NCBI GenBank assembly: GCA_947595585.1
Contig: CANQET010000006.1
Coordinates: 1 to 64,000 of the forward strand
Source of the DNA: an uncultured Clostridia bacterium
GTDB taxonomy: Bacteria; Bacillota; Clostridia; Christensenellales; Borkfalkiaceae
Direction of reading: 5' to 3'
DNA: 64,000 bases
Shown: piece after piece, positions 24,290-34,224 of the stretch
Layout of the letters: each line of letters starts with the position of its first letter
How positions within the stretch are numbered: position 1 is the stretch's first letter
Translations under genes and position numbers: made by a program
Notes under the pieces: model-generated
Told to the model about the DNA's origin: nothing
Seen by the model: the letters and a program-made list of their open reading frames with translations, nothing else
Databases searched by the model: none

Positions 24290-26344
24290 TCAGCCCCGTT
24301 CGAAGAGAAAGGCGCCTGCCGAGAAGGGTTCGCCCGCGGCGATCTTCAGCATGCCCGCCTCCTCCGTATAGGAGAACGTCGTATACGCGCCCGTGAGGGT
24401 GTAGCCCTCGGCGGAGACGTCGATCGCATCTTCGCTCTCCAACCTGTGGACGATGACGAGCAGCCGCCGCCCGTATGCCTTCATATAGATCTGCCGCCCC
24501 TTGGGCGCACGGTAGGAGGCGATGTCGCAGTCGATGCAGACGATGTCGCCGCGGCGGACGATCTCCTTCACCGCACGGTAGAATTCCAACCCCTCGTGGA
24601 TGCGGGCGAGCTTTTCCTTCTGGCGGACGTTGATGTCCCCCGAGAGGCAGATGCGGCCCATCATCGCCGCGCAGAGCGAGTAGACCGTGCGCGCATCGCT
24701 CTCGTTTTTGCGGATCGCGGCCCAGATCTGCACCTGCCGTGCGGGCACGACGCGGGTGACGTTCGCCGCCACGAGCGGGATCTCGGGGCATTCGTGGGCA
24801 TCGGAGAAGGAGCACATGGAGACCTTGCTCATGCGAAGAGGTTCGATGCGGCTGCCGCCCGATGCGCAGTTCTCGAGGATGATGCCCGGGATCTCGTCGC
24901 GGATGCGGTCGAGCATGGCGATGCTCGCTTCGGCGACCTGCCTTCCCCCCTCTCCTACGCTCTCGGCGCCGTCGCAGCCGATGCCGATGCTGTCGTTATA
25001 ATCGATCTTGAGGTAGGAAAATCCGTTCGTGCGGAGGAAATCGATGAGGCGGCTCTTGAGATAGGCCTGTGCCTCGGGCATGCGCAGATCGAGGAAGCGG
25101 CGGTTCTTGGAGGTGAGGATCATGCCGTCGCGGTGCAGAAGGGCCTGTTCGACGCCGAAGAGTTCGCTCTCCCGCCCTGCGACTTCGTATTCAAACCAAA
25201 TGCCCGCCTTCATCCCCTTGGAGCGGATGAGGGCGACGGTCTCCTTGATATCGGGGAAGTATTCGGGGTTGACCTGCCAATCCCCGCCCGCGTTGGTCCA
25301 CCCCTTATCGAGGGGCTTGAACCAACCCGCGTCGATGACGAAATACTTGAGCCCGAGCGCCGTGGCCGCGGCGAGCTGCTTTTCCACCTTGGCCGCCGTC
25401 GGGGTGCCCCATGTGGCGCAGTATTCGTTGTAGAGGACGGGCATCTCGTCTTCCGAGGCGGGAACAACGAGGCGGGCGTCCTGCTCATGGACGAGCGCAT
25501 TGCAGACGTCGAGCAAGCCGCGCTTGGAGACGCAGAAGCGGGCGGAACGGGTCTCGAAGCTCTCCCCCGCGGGGATGAGTTTGCGCCAATGGCCCGTCTC
25601 GAAATCGGCAAGTCCGCCCGAGAAGGCACACATCTCCTTTTCGGCGTAGACCTCCATCTGCCATGCGCCGGGAGCCTCGAGCATGCAGCCCCAGACGGTG
25701 CCGCTCGCACGGTCTTCGATGGCCGCAAACGGGAAATAGCCGCGGTTGGCCATGCTGCCGACTTCGCCGAAGCGCTCCACCTTCACCCCGTAGCGCGCCC
25801 AGCTCGGATCGAGCCCCAAATCGGGGAAGGCGTCGCGGCGGAGACGGCACTCCCGCGACCAAGCGCTCGTCATGCGGACGAGGGAGAGGCCGCCCATATC
25901 CCAAGTCTCGGGGGCGGCGATGCCGCTCAGCGAAAAACTCGAGAGATGTTCGAGCATACGCGGGGTACCTGTGTGGTTTTCGTAGCGCACGGAGACCGTA
26001 AACACCCCCGTCGCGCGGTCGAAAAAGAGGCTGTGGATGTAGTCGTTCCCGGCGCCGTCGGTAAGATAGGTGTTGAGCTTTCCGCTCACGAATTCCACCT
26101 GTTTTACGACTTTGAGGACGGTGGAACTGCGGTTGCGCATCGTGACGCCGCGGGTGTAATCGACGAGCGTCTCATCCCCCGCGAAGGCGACCTGCACGAG
26201 GCTGTCGAGCTTGAGTTTCTTGATGTCGGGCTCGACGTCGGCGGGATAGACGGCCATGCCGACGGTCGTGCGCTTCTCGCCCTCGACGGGCGTCTCGATA
26301 AAGTAGACGGCGGTATCGCCGTAGGTATACTTCTTGAAATACAT
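24290..26344 (-). CDS. Alpha-galactosidase-like glycoside hydrolase, GH36
   Basis: This 684-aa protein has a GH36/clan D layout: N-terminal beta domain, then a catalytic barrel with FVIDAGWF, GIWFEYEVAG, nucleophile Asp in FSYLKIDYND, ILENCASGGSR and the acid/base region CSFSDAHECPEI. The C-terminal beta domain is complete. It has no signal peptide. The usual reaction is removal of terminal alpha-galactose; because it lies between araA and abfA, it may instead act on arabinose-containing or beta-L-arabinopyranoside-like side chains, which is inference. AGGAAG precedes the ATG. Confidence 0.9.
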   Translation of the reverse strand: MYFKKYTYGDTAVYFIETPVEGEKRTTVGMAVYPADVEPDIKKLKLDSLVQVAFAGDETLVDYTRGVTMRNRSSTVLKVVKQVEFVSGKLNTYLTDGAGNDYIHSLFFDRATGVFTVSVRYENHTGTPRMLEHLSSFSLSGIAAPETWDMGGLSLVRMTSAWSRECRLRRDAFPDLGLDPSWARYGVKVERFGEVGSMANRGYFPFAAIEDRASGTVWGCMLEAPGAWQMEVYAEKEMCAFSGGLADFETGHWRKLIPAGESFETRSARFCVSKRGLLDVCNALVHEQDARLVVPASEDEMPVLYNEYCATWGTPTAAKVEKQLAAATALGLKYFVIDAGWFKPLDKGWTNAGGDWQVNPEYFPDIKETVALIRSKGMKAGIWFEYEVAGRESELFGVEQALLHRDGMILTSKNRRFLDLRMPEAQAYLKSRLIDFLRTNGFSYLKIDYNDSIGIGCDGAESVGEGGRQVAEASIAMLDRIRDEIPGIILENCASGGSRIEPLRMSKVSMCSFSDAHECPEIPLVAANVTRVVPARQVQIWAAIRKNESDARTVYSLCAAMMGRICLSGDINVRQKEKLARIHEGLEFYRAVKEIVRRGDIVCIDCDIASYRAPKGRQIYMKAYGRRLLVIVHRLESEDAIDVSAEGYTLTGAYTTFSYTEEAGMLKIAAGEPFSAGAFLFERG

Positions 26345-26362
26345 GCCCTGCTTCCTCTTGCG

Positions 26363-27823
26363 TTATCTGCGCGTCTTCCAGACGGCGTCCGACCACATCA
26401 GCTGCCGTTTGAATTCGCCGATCCTAGTGTTTTCATCGATGAGGACGACTTCGACCCCCCACAGGTTGCCGAGATCGACCATCTCCTCTGCCGTGACGAC
26501 GGAGGAGACCACCGTATGATGCGCACCGCCCGCATAGATCCATGCGGCGACCCCTTCCTTGAAGTTGGGTTCATACTGCCACATCAGCCCGCCCACGGGA
26601 AGACGGGGCATGGGATGGGGATATTTTACGAGCTTGATCTTCTGGATGATGAGGCGCATCCTGTCGCCCATGTCCACCATGGAAACGGCGATCGCCTTGG
26701 GAGCCTCGATGCCCTCGAAGACGAGGCGGGCGGGATCGGACTTTCCGCCGATGTCCAAGGGATGGACCTGTATCTCGGGCTTTGTCGCCGCGAACTGCGG
26801 GGAGACCTCGAGCATGTGCGCTCCGAGGCAGAGGCCCTTCTCCAAATCGTAGGTGTAATCTTCCATCATGCCCGTGCCCTTCTGCCCCGCCATATACTGC
26901 ATGGTGGCGCCGAGCGCGGCGATCTTCCAATCGCCCTCCGCGCCGAAGCCGTAACCCTTGGACTGAAGGTCCTGAATGGCGAGCCCGGGGAGCTGGTTCA
27001 AGCCGTGGAGGGAGCCGAAATGATCGACGATGCCGAGGTACCCCCCCCTTTCTTTGCAGAATTTTTCGAGCGCTACCTCATACTTTGCCTGCTCGCGGAC
27101 GACCTCGATGCGATCGGTGCCCATCGTGTATTTTTGCGCGTACTCGGCCATGAGGGCGTCGACTTCCTCCTCCTTGACCGCTTGGATGTATTCGACGAGG
27201 TCGCCGATGGGATAGTAATCGACCTGCCACCCAAGGCCGATATGGGCCTCCACTTTGTCCCCTTCGGTGACGGCCACATCGCGCATGTTGTCCGAAAATC
27301 TCGCCACTTTCACCTCTTTGGAGAAGGCGTAGCCCGCGGCGACGCGGCACCATGCGGCGATCTCTTCGAGCGCCTTTTCGTCCTGAAAATAGCCGACGAC
27401 GACCTTGTTCTCCATGCGCATCCGCGCGACGATGTAGCCGAATTCGCGATCCCCGTGCGCGGCCTGGTTTTCGTTCATGAAGTCCATGTCGATGGTATCG
27501 TAGGGCAGTTTTTCGTTGTACTGCGTCGCAAAATGGCACATGGGCTTTTGCAGCATCGAGAGCCCCTTGATCCACATCTTTGCGGGCGAGAAGGTGTGGC
27601 ACCACGTGATGATGCCGATGCAATCCTTCTCGGCGTTGACCTTTCTGACGGCCTCGACGACTTCCTCCGAGCTCTTGCACGTCGTGAGATATTTCACCGT
27701 GACGGGAACATGTTTATCGACGTAATTTGCCATTTCCTCGGAGTGCGCGGCGACGTGGGCGAGCACGTCGTCGCCGTACAGCGTCTGCGAACCCGTGATC
27801 CAATAGACGATCTTTTCTTTCAT
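26363..27823 (-). CDS. araA: L-arabinose isomerase
   Basis: This 486-aa protein is close to the family norm of about 490-500. It has WITGSQTLYGDDVL at the N-terminus, metal ligands around FGAEGDWKIAALG and GTGMMEDYTYDLEKG, and GGAHHTVVSS near the C-terminus. It converts L-arabinose to L-ribulose in the cytoplasm. TAGGAAA precedes the ATG. It follows araD after 60 bp and precedes GH36. Confidence 0.96.
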   Translation of the reverse strand: MKEKIVYWITGSQTLYGDDVLAHVAAHSEEMANYVDKHVPVTVKYLTTCKSSEEVVEAVRKVNAEKDCIGIITWCHTFSPAKMWIKGLSMLQKPMCHFATQYNEKLPYDTIDMDFMNENQAAHGDREFGYIVARMRMENKVVVGYFQDEKALEEIAAWCRVAAGYAFSKEVKVARFSDNMRDVAVTEGDKVEAHIGLGWQVDYYPIGDLVEYIQAVKEEEVDALMAEYAQKYTMGTDRIEVVREQAKYEVALEKFCKERGGYLGIVDHFGSLHGLNQLPGLAIQDLQSKGYGFGAEGDWKIAALGATMQYMAGQKGTGMMEDYTYDLEKGLCLGAHMLEVSPQFAATKPEIQVHPLDIGGKSDPARLVFEGIEAPKAIAVSMVDMGDRMRLIIQKIKLVKYPHPMPRLPVGGLMWQYEPNFKEGVAAWIYAGGAHHTVVSSVVTAEEMVDLGNLWGVEVVLIDENTRIGEFKRQLMWSDAVWKTRR

Positions 27824-27883
27824 TTTCCTACCCCCATGTATTCATTTTTGTGGATCGAAAGGAGCAAAAACCGCCCCCATGTA

Positions 27884-28579
27884 TCATTTTTGCCCGTAGT
27901 AGGCGTTTTTGCCGTGCTTGCGGAGATAATGCTTTTCGAGGATCGCGCGGTCTGCCCGCACGACGGTGGGATTGAGCTGTTCGGTGAGATAGGCCATCTT
28001 GGCGACTTCCTCGATGACCGTCGCATGATAGACAGACTCCTCGGCATCCTTCCCGAAGGCGAAGACGCCGTGGCTCCTTGCGAGCACCCCCGGCACGGCG
28101 AGCGGGTCTAACCCCCCTTCGCGGAATTTTTCGATGGCGGCAAGCCCCGTGTTCTTCTCGTAGTCCCCCGCGATCTCCTCGTGCGTCAAGACCCTTGCGC
28201 AGGGGATATCGCCGTAAAAGTAATCGGCGTGGGTCGTCCCGTAGAAGGGGATGCTCCGCCCCGCCTGCGCCCAAGCGGTGGCGTACGTCGAATGGGTGTG
28301 GGTGACGCCGCCGAGCTCGGGAAATGCCTTGTAAAATTCGATGTGGGTGGGCGTATCCGAGGAGGGCCTGAGCCGCCCTTCGACGACGTTCCCCATAAGG
28401 TCTACGACGACCATATCCTCGGCCGTGAGCTTTTCATAGGGCACGCCCGAGGGCTTGATGACGACGTAGCCCCGCCTCTTCTCGAACGCCGAGACGTTGC
28501 CCCACGTAAAGAGCACGAGGCCGTGTTCGACGAGCTCGAGATTGGCCCGAAGTACCCGCGCTTTGAGTTCTTCCAACAT
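27884..28579 (-). CDS. araD: L-ribulose-5-phosphate 4-epimerase
   Basis: The ATG at 28579 is chosen over the long track frame because AAGGAG lies nine bases upstream and the extra 122 residues are antisense-like read-through of araB. The 231-aa class II aldolase-fold protein has FTWGNVSAF, KPSGVPYEKL, the zinc His pair in THTHSTYATAWAQ, Tyr/His of GTTHADYFYG and a third ligand in ARSHGVF. It converts L-ribulose 5-phosphate to D-xylulose 5-phosphate. Confidence 0.96.
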   Translation of the reverse strand: MLEELKARVLRANLELVEHGLVLFTWGNVSAFEKRRGYVVIKPSGVPYEKLTAEDMVVVDLMGNVVEGRLRPSSDTPTHIEFYKAFPELGGVTHTHSTYATAWAQAGRSIPFYGTTHADYFYGDIPCARVLTHEEIAGDYEKNTGLAAIEKFREGGLDPLAVPGVLARSHGVFAFGKDAEESVYHATVIEEVAKMAYLTEQLNPTVVRADRAILEKHYLRKHGKNAYYGQK

Positions 28580-28590
28580 GATGTTCTCCT

Positions 28591-30183
28591 TCAGCCTTTG
28601 AGTGCGCTCGCCGCCGTGCGTACGACGGAGAGCCCTGCCTTGTAACGCTCCGCAAACGCCGCAAAGCCCTTCACTTCTTCGGGGTCGGGGAAGACGGTCG
28701 TCCCCTCCTGCCCGCAGAAGACTTTTTTCTCGAGAAAATCCGAAAGATCGCCGCCCTGCAGCATGAAATTCGCGAGGATGGCCATCCCCCAAGCGCCGCC
28801 CTCGCCCGCCGTCTTCATCACCGTGACGGGCGCCGCGAGCGCCGCCGCGAGATAGTTTTGGGCGACGCCCTCCGTCTTGAAGATGCCGCCGTGGCCCGTG
28901 ATGCGATCGAGCGCCACGCCCTCCTCCTTCAGCAGGATGTCGCACCCCACTTTGAGGGCGCCGAAGGCCGCGTAGAGCTCACAGCGCATGAAGTTGGCGA
29001 GGTCAAAGTGCGCATCTTCGGTGCGTACGAACATCGGACGGCCGTGTTCGACGCCCGTCACGTGCTCGTTGGAGACGTAGTTGTAGGCGAGGAGACCGCC
29101 GCAGTCCTTCTCCCCCTTGCGGGAGACGCGGTAGAGAAGCCCGTAGAGCTCCTCTTTGGAGAGGGACGCACCGAGCTCCTTGGCGAATTGCCCGAAGAGC
29201 TCCACCCATGCGTTGAGCTCGGAGGTGCAGTTGTTGCAATGCACCATGCCGACGAGGTCGCCCACGGGCGTCGTGACGAGGTCGATCTCGGGATAGGGGC
29301 GCTTGAGCGGCTTCTCGAGGACGATCATCGCGAAGACGGAGGTGCCCGCGGATACATTGCCCGTACGCACTTTCACGGCGTTGGTGGCGACCATGCCCGT
29401 GCCCGCATCCCCCTCGGGAGGGCAGAGCGGGATCCCGGCCTGCAGGGTGCCCGTAGGGTCGAGAAGGCGTGCCCCCTCGATCGTAAGCTCGCCTGCGGGC
29501 GCTCCCGCGAGCAAAATTTCGGGCAGGATGTCTTCGAGCGCATACGGCACTTTTCCCGCCGTGAGACGGGCGAACGTTTCGAGCATGCCCGCATCGTATC
29601 GTTTGGTTTGGGGGTCGACGGGGAACATGCCGCTCGCCTCCCCGATCCCCGCCGCCCACTTGCCCGTGAGCCTGTGGTGGATGTAGACCGCAAGCGTCGA
29701 AAGATGGGCAATTTTCTGCACATGGGGTTCGTTTTTCAGGATCGCGCGGTAGAGATGTGCGACCGACCAACGCGCGGGGATGTGGTAGCGGAATGCCTCG
29801 GAGAGAAGCTCCGCCGCCTCGGCCGCCGTGTTGTTGCGCCACGTATAGAAGGGCGCAAGAAGGTTGCCCTTCTCGTCGCATGCGATGTAGCCGTGCATCA
29901 TGGCGGAAATGCCGATGGCCCCCACCTTGGTCAGTTGTATTTGATAGGTCTTCTCGACGTCGTCCGCAAGGGCGCGATAGGCGCTCTGCAGACCGTGCTC
30001 AATGTCTTCGAGCGTATACGTCCAGATGCCGCCCGTGTGGCGGTTCTCCCATTCGCAGCTGCCCGAAGCGAGGAGAAGATTGTCTTCCCCGATGAGGACA
30101 GCTTTGATGCGCGTGGAGCCGAACTCGATGCCGAGCGCCGTCTTCCCGCTTGCGATGGCCTTCTGCTTGTTGGCTTCCCCCAT
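28591..30183 (-). CDS. araB: FGGY-family sugar kinase, probable ribulokinase
   Basis: This 530-aa protein is an FGGY kinase: [16 protein letters not shown] (phosphate 1), [14 protein letters not shown] (catalytic region), [33 protein letters not shown] and [20 protein letters not shown] (adenosine). Its place before araD and araA makes L-ribulokinase the likely role; FGGY kinases for xylulose are similar. GGGGAAA precedes the ATG. It is the first gene of the ara operon. Confidence 0.9.
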   Translation of the reverse strand: MGEANKQKAIASGKTALGIEFGSTRIKAVLIGEDNLLLASGSCEWENRHTGGIWTYTLEDIEHGLQSAYRALADDVEKTYQIQLTKVGAIGISAMMHGYIACDEKGNLLAPFYTWRNNTAAEAAELLSEAFRYHIPARWSVAHLYRAILKNEPHVQKIAHLSTLAVYIHHRLTGKWAAGIGEASGMFPVDPQTKRYDAGMLETFARLTAGKVPYALEDILPEILLAGAPAGELTIEGARLLDPTGTLQAGIPLCPPEGDAGTGMVATNAVKVRTGNVSAGTSVFAMIVLEKPLKRPYPEIDLVTTPVGDLVGMVHCNNCTSELNAWVELFGQFAKELGASLSKEELYGLLYRVSRKGEKDCGGLLAYNYVSNEHVTGVEHGRPMFVRTEDAHFDLANFMRCELYAAFGALKVGCDILLKEEGVALDRITGHGGIFKTEGVAQNYLAAALAAPVTVMKTAGEGGAWGMAILANFMLQGGDLSDFLEKKVFCGQEGTTVFPDPEEVKGFAAFAERYKAGLSVVRTAASALKG

Positions 30184-30219
30184 TTTCCCCGAAATCTCCC
30201 TATATTAACATACATCTCT

Positions 30220-30248
30220 ATTATAAGATATACGGGCAAGAATTTCAA
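30220..30248 (-). promoter_or_regulatory. SigA promoter of the ara operon
   Basis: TTGAAA (complement of 30243-30248), a 17-bp spacer and TATAAT (complement of 30220-30225), read leftwards. An imperfect dyad GTATATCT-N8-AGATGTAT covers the -10 box and may be an operator. No regulator gene is nearby. Confidence 0.8.
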
Positions 30249-30314
30249 GGGGGAAAGGCAAAATATTCGCGAAAATTTTGCGGATCCCGAGGCAAATTCG
30301 GATCTTGGGCACAC

Positions 30315-30347
30315 AAAAAGAGGGAGACCGCCGTCCCCCTCTTCTTT
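30315..30347 (-). terminator. Terminator after mscS
   Basis: AAGAGGG and CCCTCTT arms around a GC-rich loop, followed by TTTTT on the minus strand. Confidence 0.7.
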
Positions 30348-30354
30348 TGCGATG

Positions 30355-31302
30355 TTATTTCTCGCTCTCGGGCATATGTACGTCGAGCTGCGGGAAAGGA
30401 ATGTGGATGCCGTTCTCCTCGAAGACCGTCTTGATCGCGCCGCGCATCTCGCGCTGTGCGACGGGGAAGTTGCTCTCGAGGCAGGTGGCGCCGAAGTGAA
30501 GATCCACGCTCGAAGCCGAGAGGTTGTCTACGCCGTTGAAGTCGATATCCGAGAGAAGGGACGGGCACATCTCCTTGAGACGGGCCTTGTTCGCCTCGAA
30601 GACTTCCTTCACGTGCTGCAGGTTTTCCTCGTACCCGACGCCGACGATGACGGTGGGATAGGAGTTCTCTCTGCTCTGGTTGACGAAGATCTTGATCGTG
30701 CTGTTGTTGGCGACGCGGATATCCCCGCTGTAGTTGATGAGACGGGTGTTGCGGATACCGATCTCCTGCACGGTGCCGCGCCAACCGTCGATCGTGACGA
30801 TGTCGCCCACCTGAAGGGTCCCGTCGCAGACGAGGAAGATGCCCGCGACGACGTCGGCGATGAGGCTCTGCATGCCGAGCCCGACGACGAGGGTGAGGAC
30901 GCCCGCGCTTGCGATGAGGGCGCCGACGTTCATGCCCCAGACGGCGAAGATCGCGATGACGCATGCGACCCAAATGACGACCTTCACGATGCTCTTCACG
31001 AGTTTTCCGATCGTGATCTTACGGGGCGTGCCGCGGAAGATCCTGCCGAGGATCCAGCAGACGACGTAGAGCACGAGCAAGGTGACGAAGAGCACCTGTA
31101 CCATCCCGACGAGCTTGGGGATGAGCGTGTAGACGAAACGGAGCAGCGGGCTCGTATCTTCGTTTACAGCAAACCAACCATTGACGCTGTCGTTGATCTT
31201 ATCGTAGAACACGAAGCTGAGCACGGTGATCGCAAGGAAGATGAACATCAAAACGAGTCCGACACAAGTGAGTGCCTTTCCTTTTTTTGCAGTGTTTTCC
31301 AT
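30355..31302 (-). CDS. mscS: Small-conductance mechanosensitive channel, MscS family
   Basis: This 315-aa protein has three membrane helices. The third has the MscS pore pattern (VLTLVVGLGMQSLIADVVAGIFLV), followed by the beta domain QVGDIVTIDGWRGTVQEIGIRNTRLINYSGD and a C-terminal cytoplasmic cage domain. It opens under membrane tension to release solutes during hypo-osmotic shock. AGGAGG precedes the ATG. It is a single gene with its own promoter and terminator; mscL is also in the window. Confidence 0.94.
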   Translation of the reverse strand: MENTAKKGKALTCVGLVLMFIFLAITVLSFVFYDKINDSVNGWFAVNEDTSPLLRFVYTLIPKLVGMVQVLFVTLLVLYVVCWILGRIFRGTPRKITIGKLVKSIVKVVIWVACVIAIFAVWGMNVGALIASAGVLTLVVGLGMQSLIADVVAGIFLVCDGTLQVGDIVTIDGWRGTVQEIGIRNTRLINYSGDIRVANNSTIKIFVNQSRENSYPTVIVGVGYEENLQHVKEVFEANKARLKEMCPSLLSDIDFNGVDNLSASSVDLHFGATCLESNFPVAQREMRGAIKTVFEENGIHIPFPQLDVHMPESEK

Positions 31303-31326
31303 TGATACTGCCTCCTTTTGTGCCCG

Positions 31327-31355
31327 ATTATAGCATCATCGCCGAGGAATGTCAA
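31327..31355 (-). promoter_or_regulatory. Perfect-consensus SigA promoter of mscS
   Basis: TTGACA (complement of 31350-31355), a 17-bp spacer and TATAAT (complement of 31327-31332). Confidence 0.9.
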
Positions 31356-31393
31356 GCATATAAACAGAATACTATAAGAAAAATATGTGAAAA

Positions 31394-31414
31394 GAGGCGG
31401 CCGCAGCCGCCCCT
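31394..31414 (-). terminator. Terminator after spoIVA
   Basis: GGGGCGGC and GCCGCCTC arms around TGCG, followed by TTTTC on the minus strand, just after the spoIVA stop. Confidence 0.7.
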
Positions 31415-31416
31415 CA

Positions 31417-32883
31417 TCAGAGCAAAATACAGATGACGCCCCCCTTCCCTTCGTTGACGATCCGCGTGACCGTTCGCCGCATCTTCTTTTGGATGTTCTC
31501 GCGCATCGAGCGGTTCTTGATCGAGAGCTCTTCGCCGAGCATTTCGCGGAGCGTCTTGCCGAACATGTTGGTGTTCCAAGCGCGGTCGGGCTCGGCGGCC
31601 ATATCCTCGGAGAGGCTCTTCACGAACGCGGCGCTCTGTTCCTCCGTCCCGAGGGCGGGGCGGACTTCGCCGCTGACGTCGACGCGGATGATGTGATAAC
31701 TCGGGGCGTCGGCATGCAGATCTACCCCCACCCGTCCGCTCTTCTTCACGAGGCGGGGCTCGGTGAGGCTCATCTCCGCGGGATCGGGCGAGACGATGCC
31801 GTAGCCGTATTCCTGCGCATCCGAGAAGGCCTGCCCGACGCGGGCGTAGAGCTTCTTCGCCTCGGCAAGGTCGAAGACGTAGCGCATGAGGTCGGCTTCA
31901 TCGTTTAAGGTCTCCCCGCAGACGCCGCCGAGGGCCTCGAGAAGAGCGCCTTCCTTGGGGGTAAGGCGAAGGCGTGCCTTGCCCGTTGCGGCATATAATT
32001 CGATGGACGCGGGCGGATCCCAGCGGCCGCTCTCGGAAAAGAGGGTGTCGAGCAGGGCGCAATCGCTCATCTTGGCGATCTTGGGGGCGATCCCGCGGAT
32101 GCCCGCGATGGCTTCGGCGACGATGGGCGAAGCGGCATCGAGGATACGGACCCAGTCGGGGAGATCGACGTCGATGGAGATGACGGGGAATTCGTAGAGA
32201 ATGCGCTCCAGGACGTCGGAAATGCGGGCGGCGTCGAGCGTCTCACAGTTTTCGGCGACGACGGGTACCCCGTATTTTTCGGAAAGCTCGGCCGCGAGCG
32301 CGGTGCAGGAGGCGGGGTCGCGGCTATTGAGAAGCAGGACGAAGGGCTTACCCGAGGACTTGAGCTCCTCGCAGGCGCGGCGCTCGGCCTCTTCATACGC
32401 AGCACGGGGAAGATCGGCGATCGTGCCGTCCGTCGTGACGAGTACGGCGATCGTCGCGTGATCGTGCATGACGCGGCGGGTCCCCTCCTCCGCCGCCCGA
32501 TCGAAGGGCATGGGCGAAGGATCCCAAGGGGTCTTCACGAGGCGGGGCACGCCGTCTTCCGAAAAGCCGCCCGCACCCTCGACGGGGAAGCCCACGCAAT
32601 CGATGAGACGGACGGTCGCGACAGCGGCGCCGAGCCGAACTTCCGCCCCCTCTTCGGGAACGAATTTGGGCTCGGTCGTCATGACCGTCTTCCCCGCGGC
32701 GGACTGGGGTAGTTCGTCGCGGAACCGCTTTTTCTTCTCCCCCTCCACGGAGGGAAGCACGAGCTCCTCCATGAATTTTTTGATGAATGTGGATTTTCCC
32801 GTGCGCACGGGACCTACTACACCGATGAAGATCTCACCGCCTGTGCGGGTCGCGACGTCCTCGTATACACCGAATGTTTGCAT
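31417..32883 (-). CDS. spoIVA: Stage IV sporulation protein A (spore coat morphogenetic ATPase)
   Basis: This 488-aa SpoIVA has a Walker A in IGVVGPVRTGKSTFIKKFMEELVLP, LIDCVGFPVEGA (Walker B region) and VLVTTDGTIADLPRAAY. The C-terminal localisation end is ENIQKKMRRTVTRIVNEGKGGVICILL. It polymerises with ATP hydrolysis on the outer forespore membrane to build the coat base. GGAGGC precedes the ATG. A SigE-like promoter lies about 30 bp upstream, as expected for a mother-cell gene. Confidence 0.97.
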   Translation of the reverse strand: MQTFGVYEDVATRTGGEIFIGVVGPVRTGKSTFIKKFMEELVLPSVEGEKKKRFRDELPQSAAGKTVMTTEPKFVPEEGAEVRLGAAVATVRLIDCVGFPVEGAGGFSEDGVPRLVKTPWDPSPMPFDRAAEEGTRRVMHDHATIAVLVTTDGTIADLPRAAYEEAERRACEELKSSGKPFVLLLNSRDPASCTALAAELSEKYGVPVVAENCETLDAARISDVLERILYEFPVISIDVDLPDWVRILDAASPIVAEAIAGIRGIAPKIAKMSDCALLDTLFSESGRWDPPASIELYAATGKARLRLTPKEGALLEALGGVCGETLNDEADLMRYVFDLAEAKKLYARVGQAFSDAQEYGYGIVSPDPAEMSLTEPRLVKKSGRVGVDLHADAPSYHIIRVDVSGEVRPALGTEEQSAAFVKSLSEDMAAEPDRAWNTNMFGKTLREMLGEELSIKNRSMRENIQKKMRRTVTRIVNEGKGGVICILL

Positions 32884-32912
32884 AACTGCCTCCGCGGAAT
32901 TCTTGCTATGGT

Positions 32913-32941
32913 AGGATATGCCGCCGCAGGGCAGGATATGA
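32913..32941 (-). promoter_or_regulatory. Candidate SigE promoter of spoIVA
   Basis: TCATATC, 14 bp, then CATATCCT on the minus strand. Compared with the SigE consensus (KMATATT, N14, CATACAHT), six of seven and six of eight positions match with exact spacing. Confidence 0.55.
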
Positions 32942-33172
32942 CAAGGCGTGGAAAATGAAGAATGAAGAATGGAGAATTAAGAATGAAAAATGGGAAATGG
33001 GGAATGGGAAATTGAGAGGAAGAAGCCCCCTCCGTGGGAGGGGGACGAAGGGGGTGGGGCGGCGAGAAGGCATATTTTCACGTCATTTCGAACGTAGTGA
33101 GAAATCTCGTCCTTGAGATTCCTCGGCTACGCCTCGGAATGACGTACTGATGTGCCCCTACGCAGTCTGTCC

Positions 33173-33278
33173 TCTTGCTTCCCCTTTTAGGGGAAGTACC
33201 TGCGTAGCAGGGGATAGGGTTTTGAAACCCCTCAGTCACGGCTGCGCCGCGACAGCTCCCCTACAAGGGGAGCCAAGG
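33173..33278. repeat. Palindromic element A, copy 2
   Basis: Runs from CTTGCTTCCCCTTTTAGGGG to CTACAAGGGGAGCCAAGG, with the middle GGGTTTTGAAACCCCTCAGTCACGG conserved with copies 3 and 4. Confidence 0.85.
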
Positions 33279-33366
33279 GGCACGAACGTCATTTCGAACG
33301 TTAGTGAGAAATCTCGCCCTTGAGATTCCTCGGCTACGCCTCGGAATGACGGGTTGGGAACCGTTA

Positions 33367-33416
33367 AACTGCGGAGAAGCAAGCAGAACGAGGAGCGCGC
33401 GGCTTCCCGACGGGAG
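33367..33416. repeat. Element D, partial copy 1
   Basis: Shares AACTGCGGAGAAGCAAGCA and CGACGGGAG with the full element but lacks the middle and the right end. Confidence 0.7.
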
Positions 33417-33435
33417 ACGTCGACGGGTACCGTCA

Positions 33436-33507
33436 AACTGCGGAGAAGCAAGCAAGACAAGAAGAACGAGCATTTCCGCAGGGAGTGTACTTTGTCGTAC
33501 ACGACCA
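33436..33507. repeat. Element D, left half, copy 2
   Basis: Left terminal repeat AACTGCGGAGAAGC through the hairpin GTGTACTTTGTCGTACAC, then truncated after ACGACCA. Confidence 0.8.
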
Positions 33508-33711
33508 CCCCGCGCGCACTTCTAATTCTCTAAGCGCGGCACGAGCCGTTAGGCGAAGTAAGAATCGCCTTAGCCTTAGCCCCATATTGGTACTCATATA
33601 AGATTAAGACTAAGGCGACCCTTCAACTACGTTCAGGGTGACGTTATTAGAATGAGATTCCTCGGCTACGCCTCGGAATGACGTACTGATGTGCCCCTAC
33701 GCAGTCCGTCC

Positions 33712-33817
33712 TCTTGCTTCCCCTCTTAGGGGAAGTACCTGCGTAGCAGGGGATAGGGTTTTGAAACCCCTCAGTCACGGCTGCGCCGTGCCAGCTCCCC
33801 TACGAGGGGAGCCAAGG
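33712..33817. repeat. Palindromic element A, copy 3
   Basis: Nearly identical to copy 2, including the upstream linker CCCCTACGCAGTCNGTCCT. Both lie in a duplicated block of about 180 bp. Confidence 0.85.
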
Positions 33818-34224
33818 GGCCTGAACGTCATTTCGAACGTAGTGAGAAATCTCAAGTAAGATTAAGGCTGCGGCGATTCTTCGACAGGCTCAGAATGACG
33901 TTATTAGAACGAGATTCCTCCTCCCTACGGTCGTCGGAATGACGTGTTGCTTGCCCCCTCCGTGGGAGGGGGATCAAGGGGGTGGGGCGGCGAGAAAGCA
34001 TATTTTCACGTCATTTCGAACGTAGTGAGAAATCTCAAAGTCGAGATTCCTCGGCTACGCCTCGGAATGACGTACTGATGTGCCCCGTCGTCACCTGCCC
34101 ACCCCCCTACCCCCCTCCGATGGAGGGGGTGGTATATACGTCATTTCGAACGTAGTGAGAAATCTCGCCCTTGAGATTCCTCACCCCCCATGGGGGTTCG
34201 GAATGACGTGGTCGGTAACCGTCA

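Noticed and set aside
24119-28111. 1330-aa plus-strand open frame
   Set aside because: It is antisense to GH36, araA and araD, which have clear family motifs. High GC content keeps the opposite frame open.
30200-30245. AraR operator upstream of araB
   Set aside because: Only an imperfect dyad is present; no good match to the known ATTTGTACGTACAAAT-type site and no araR gene nearby.
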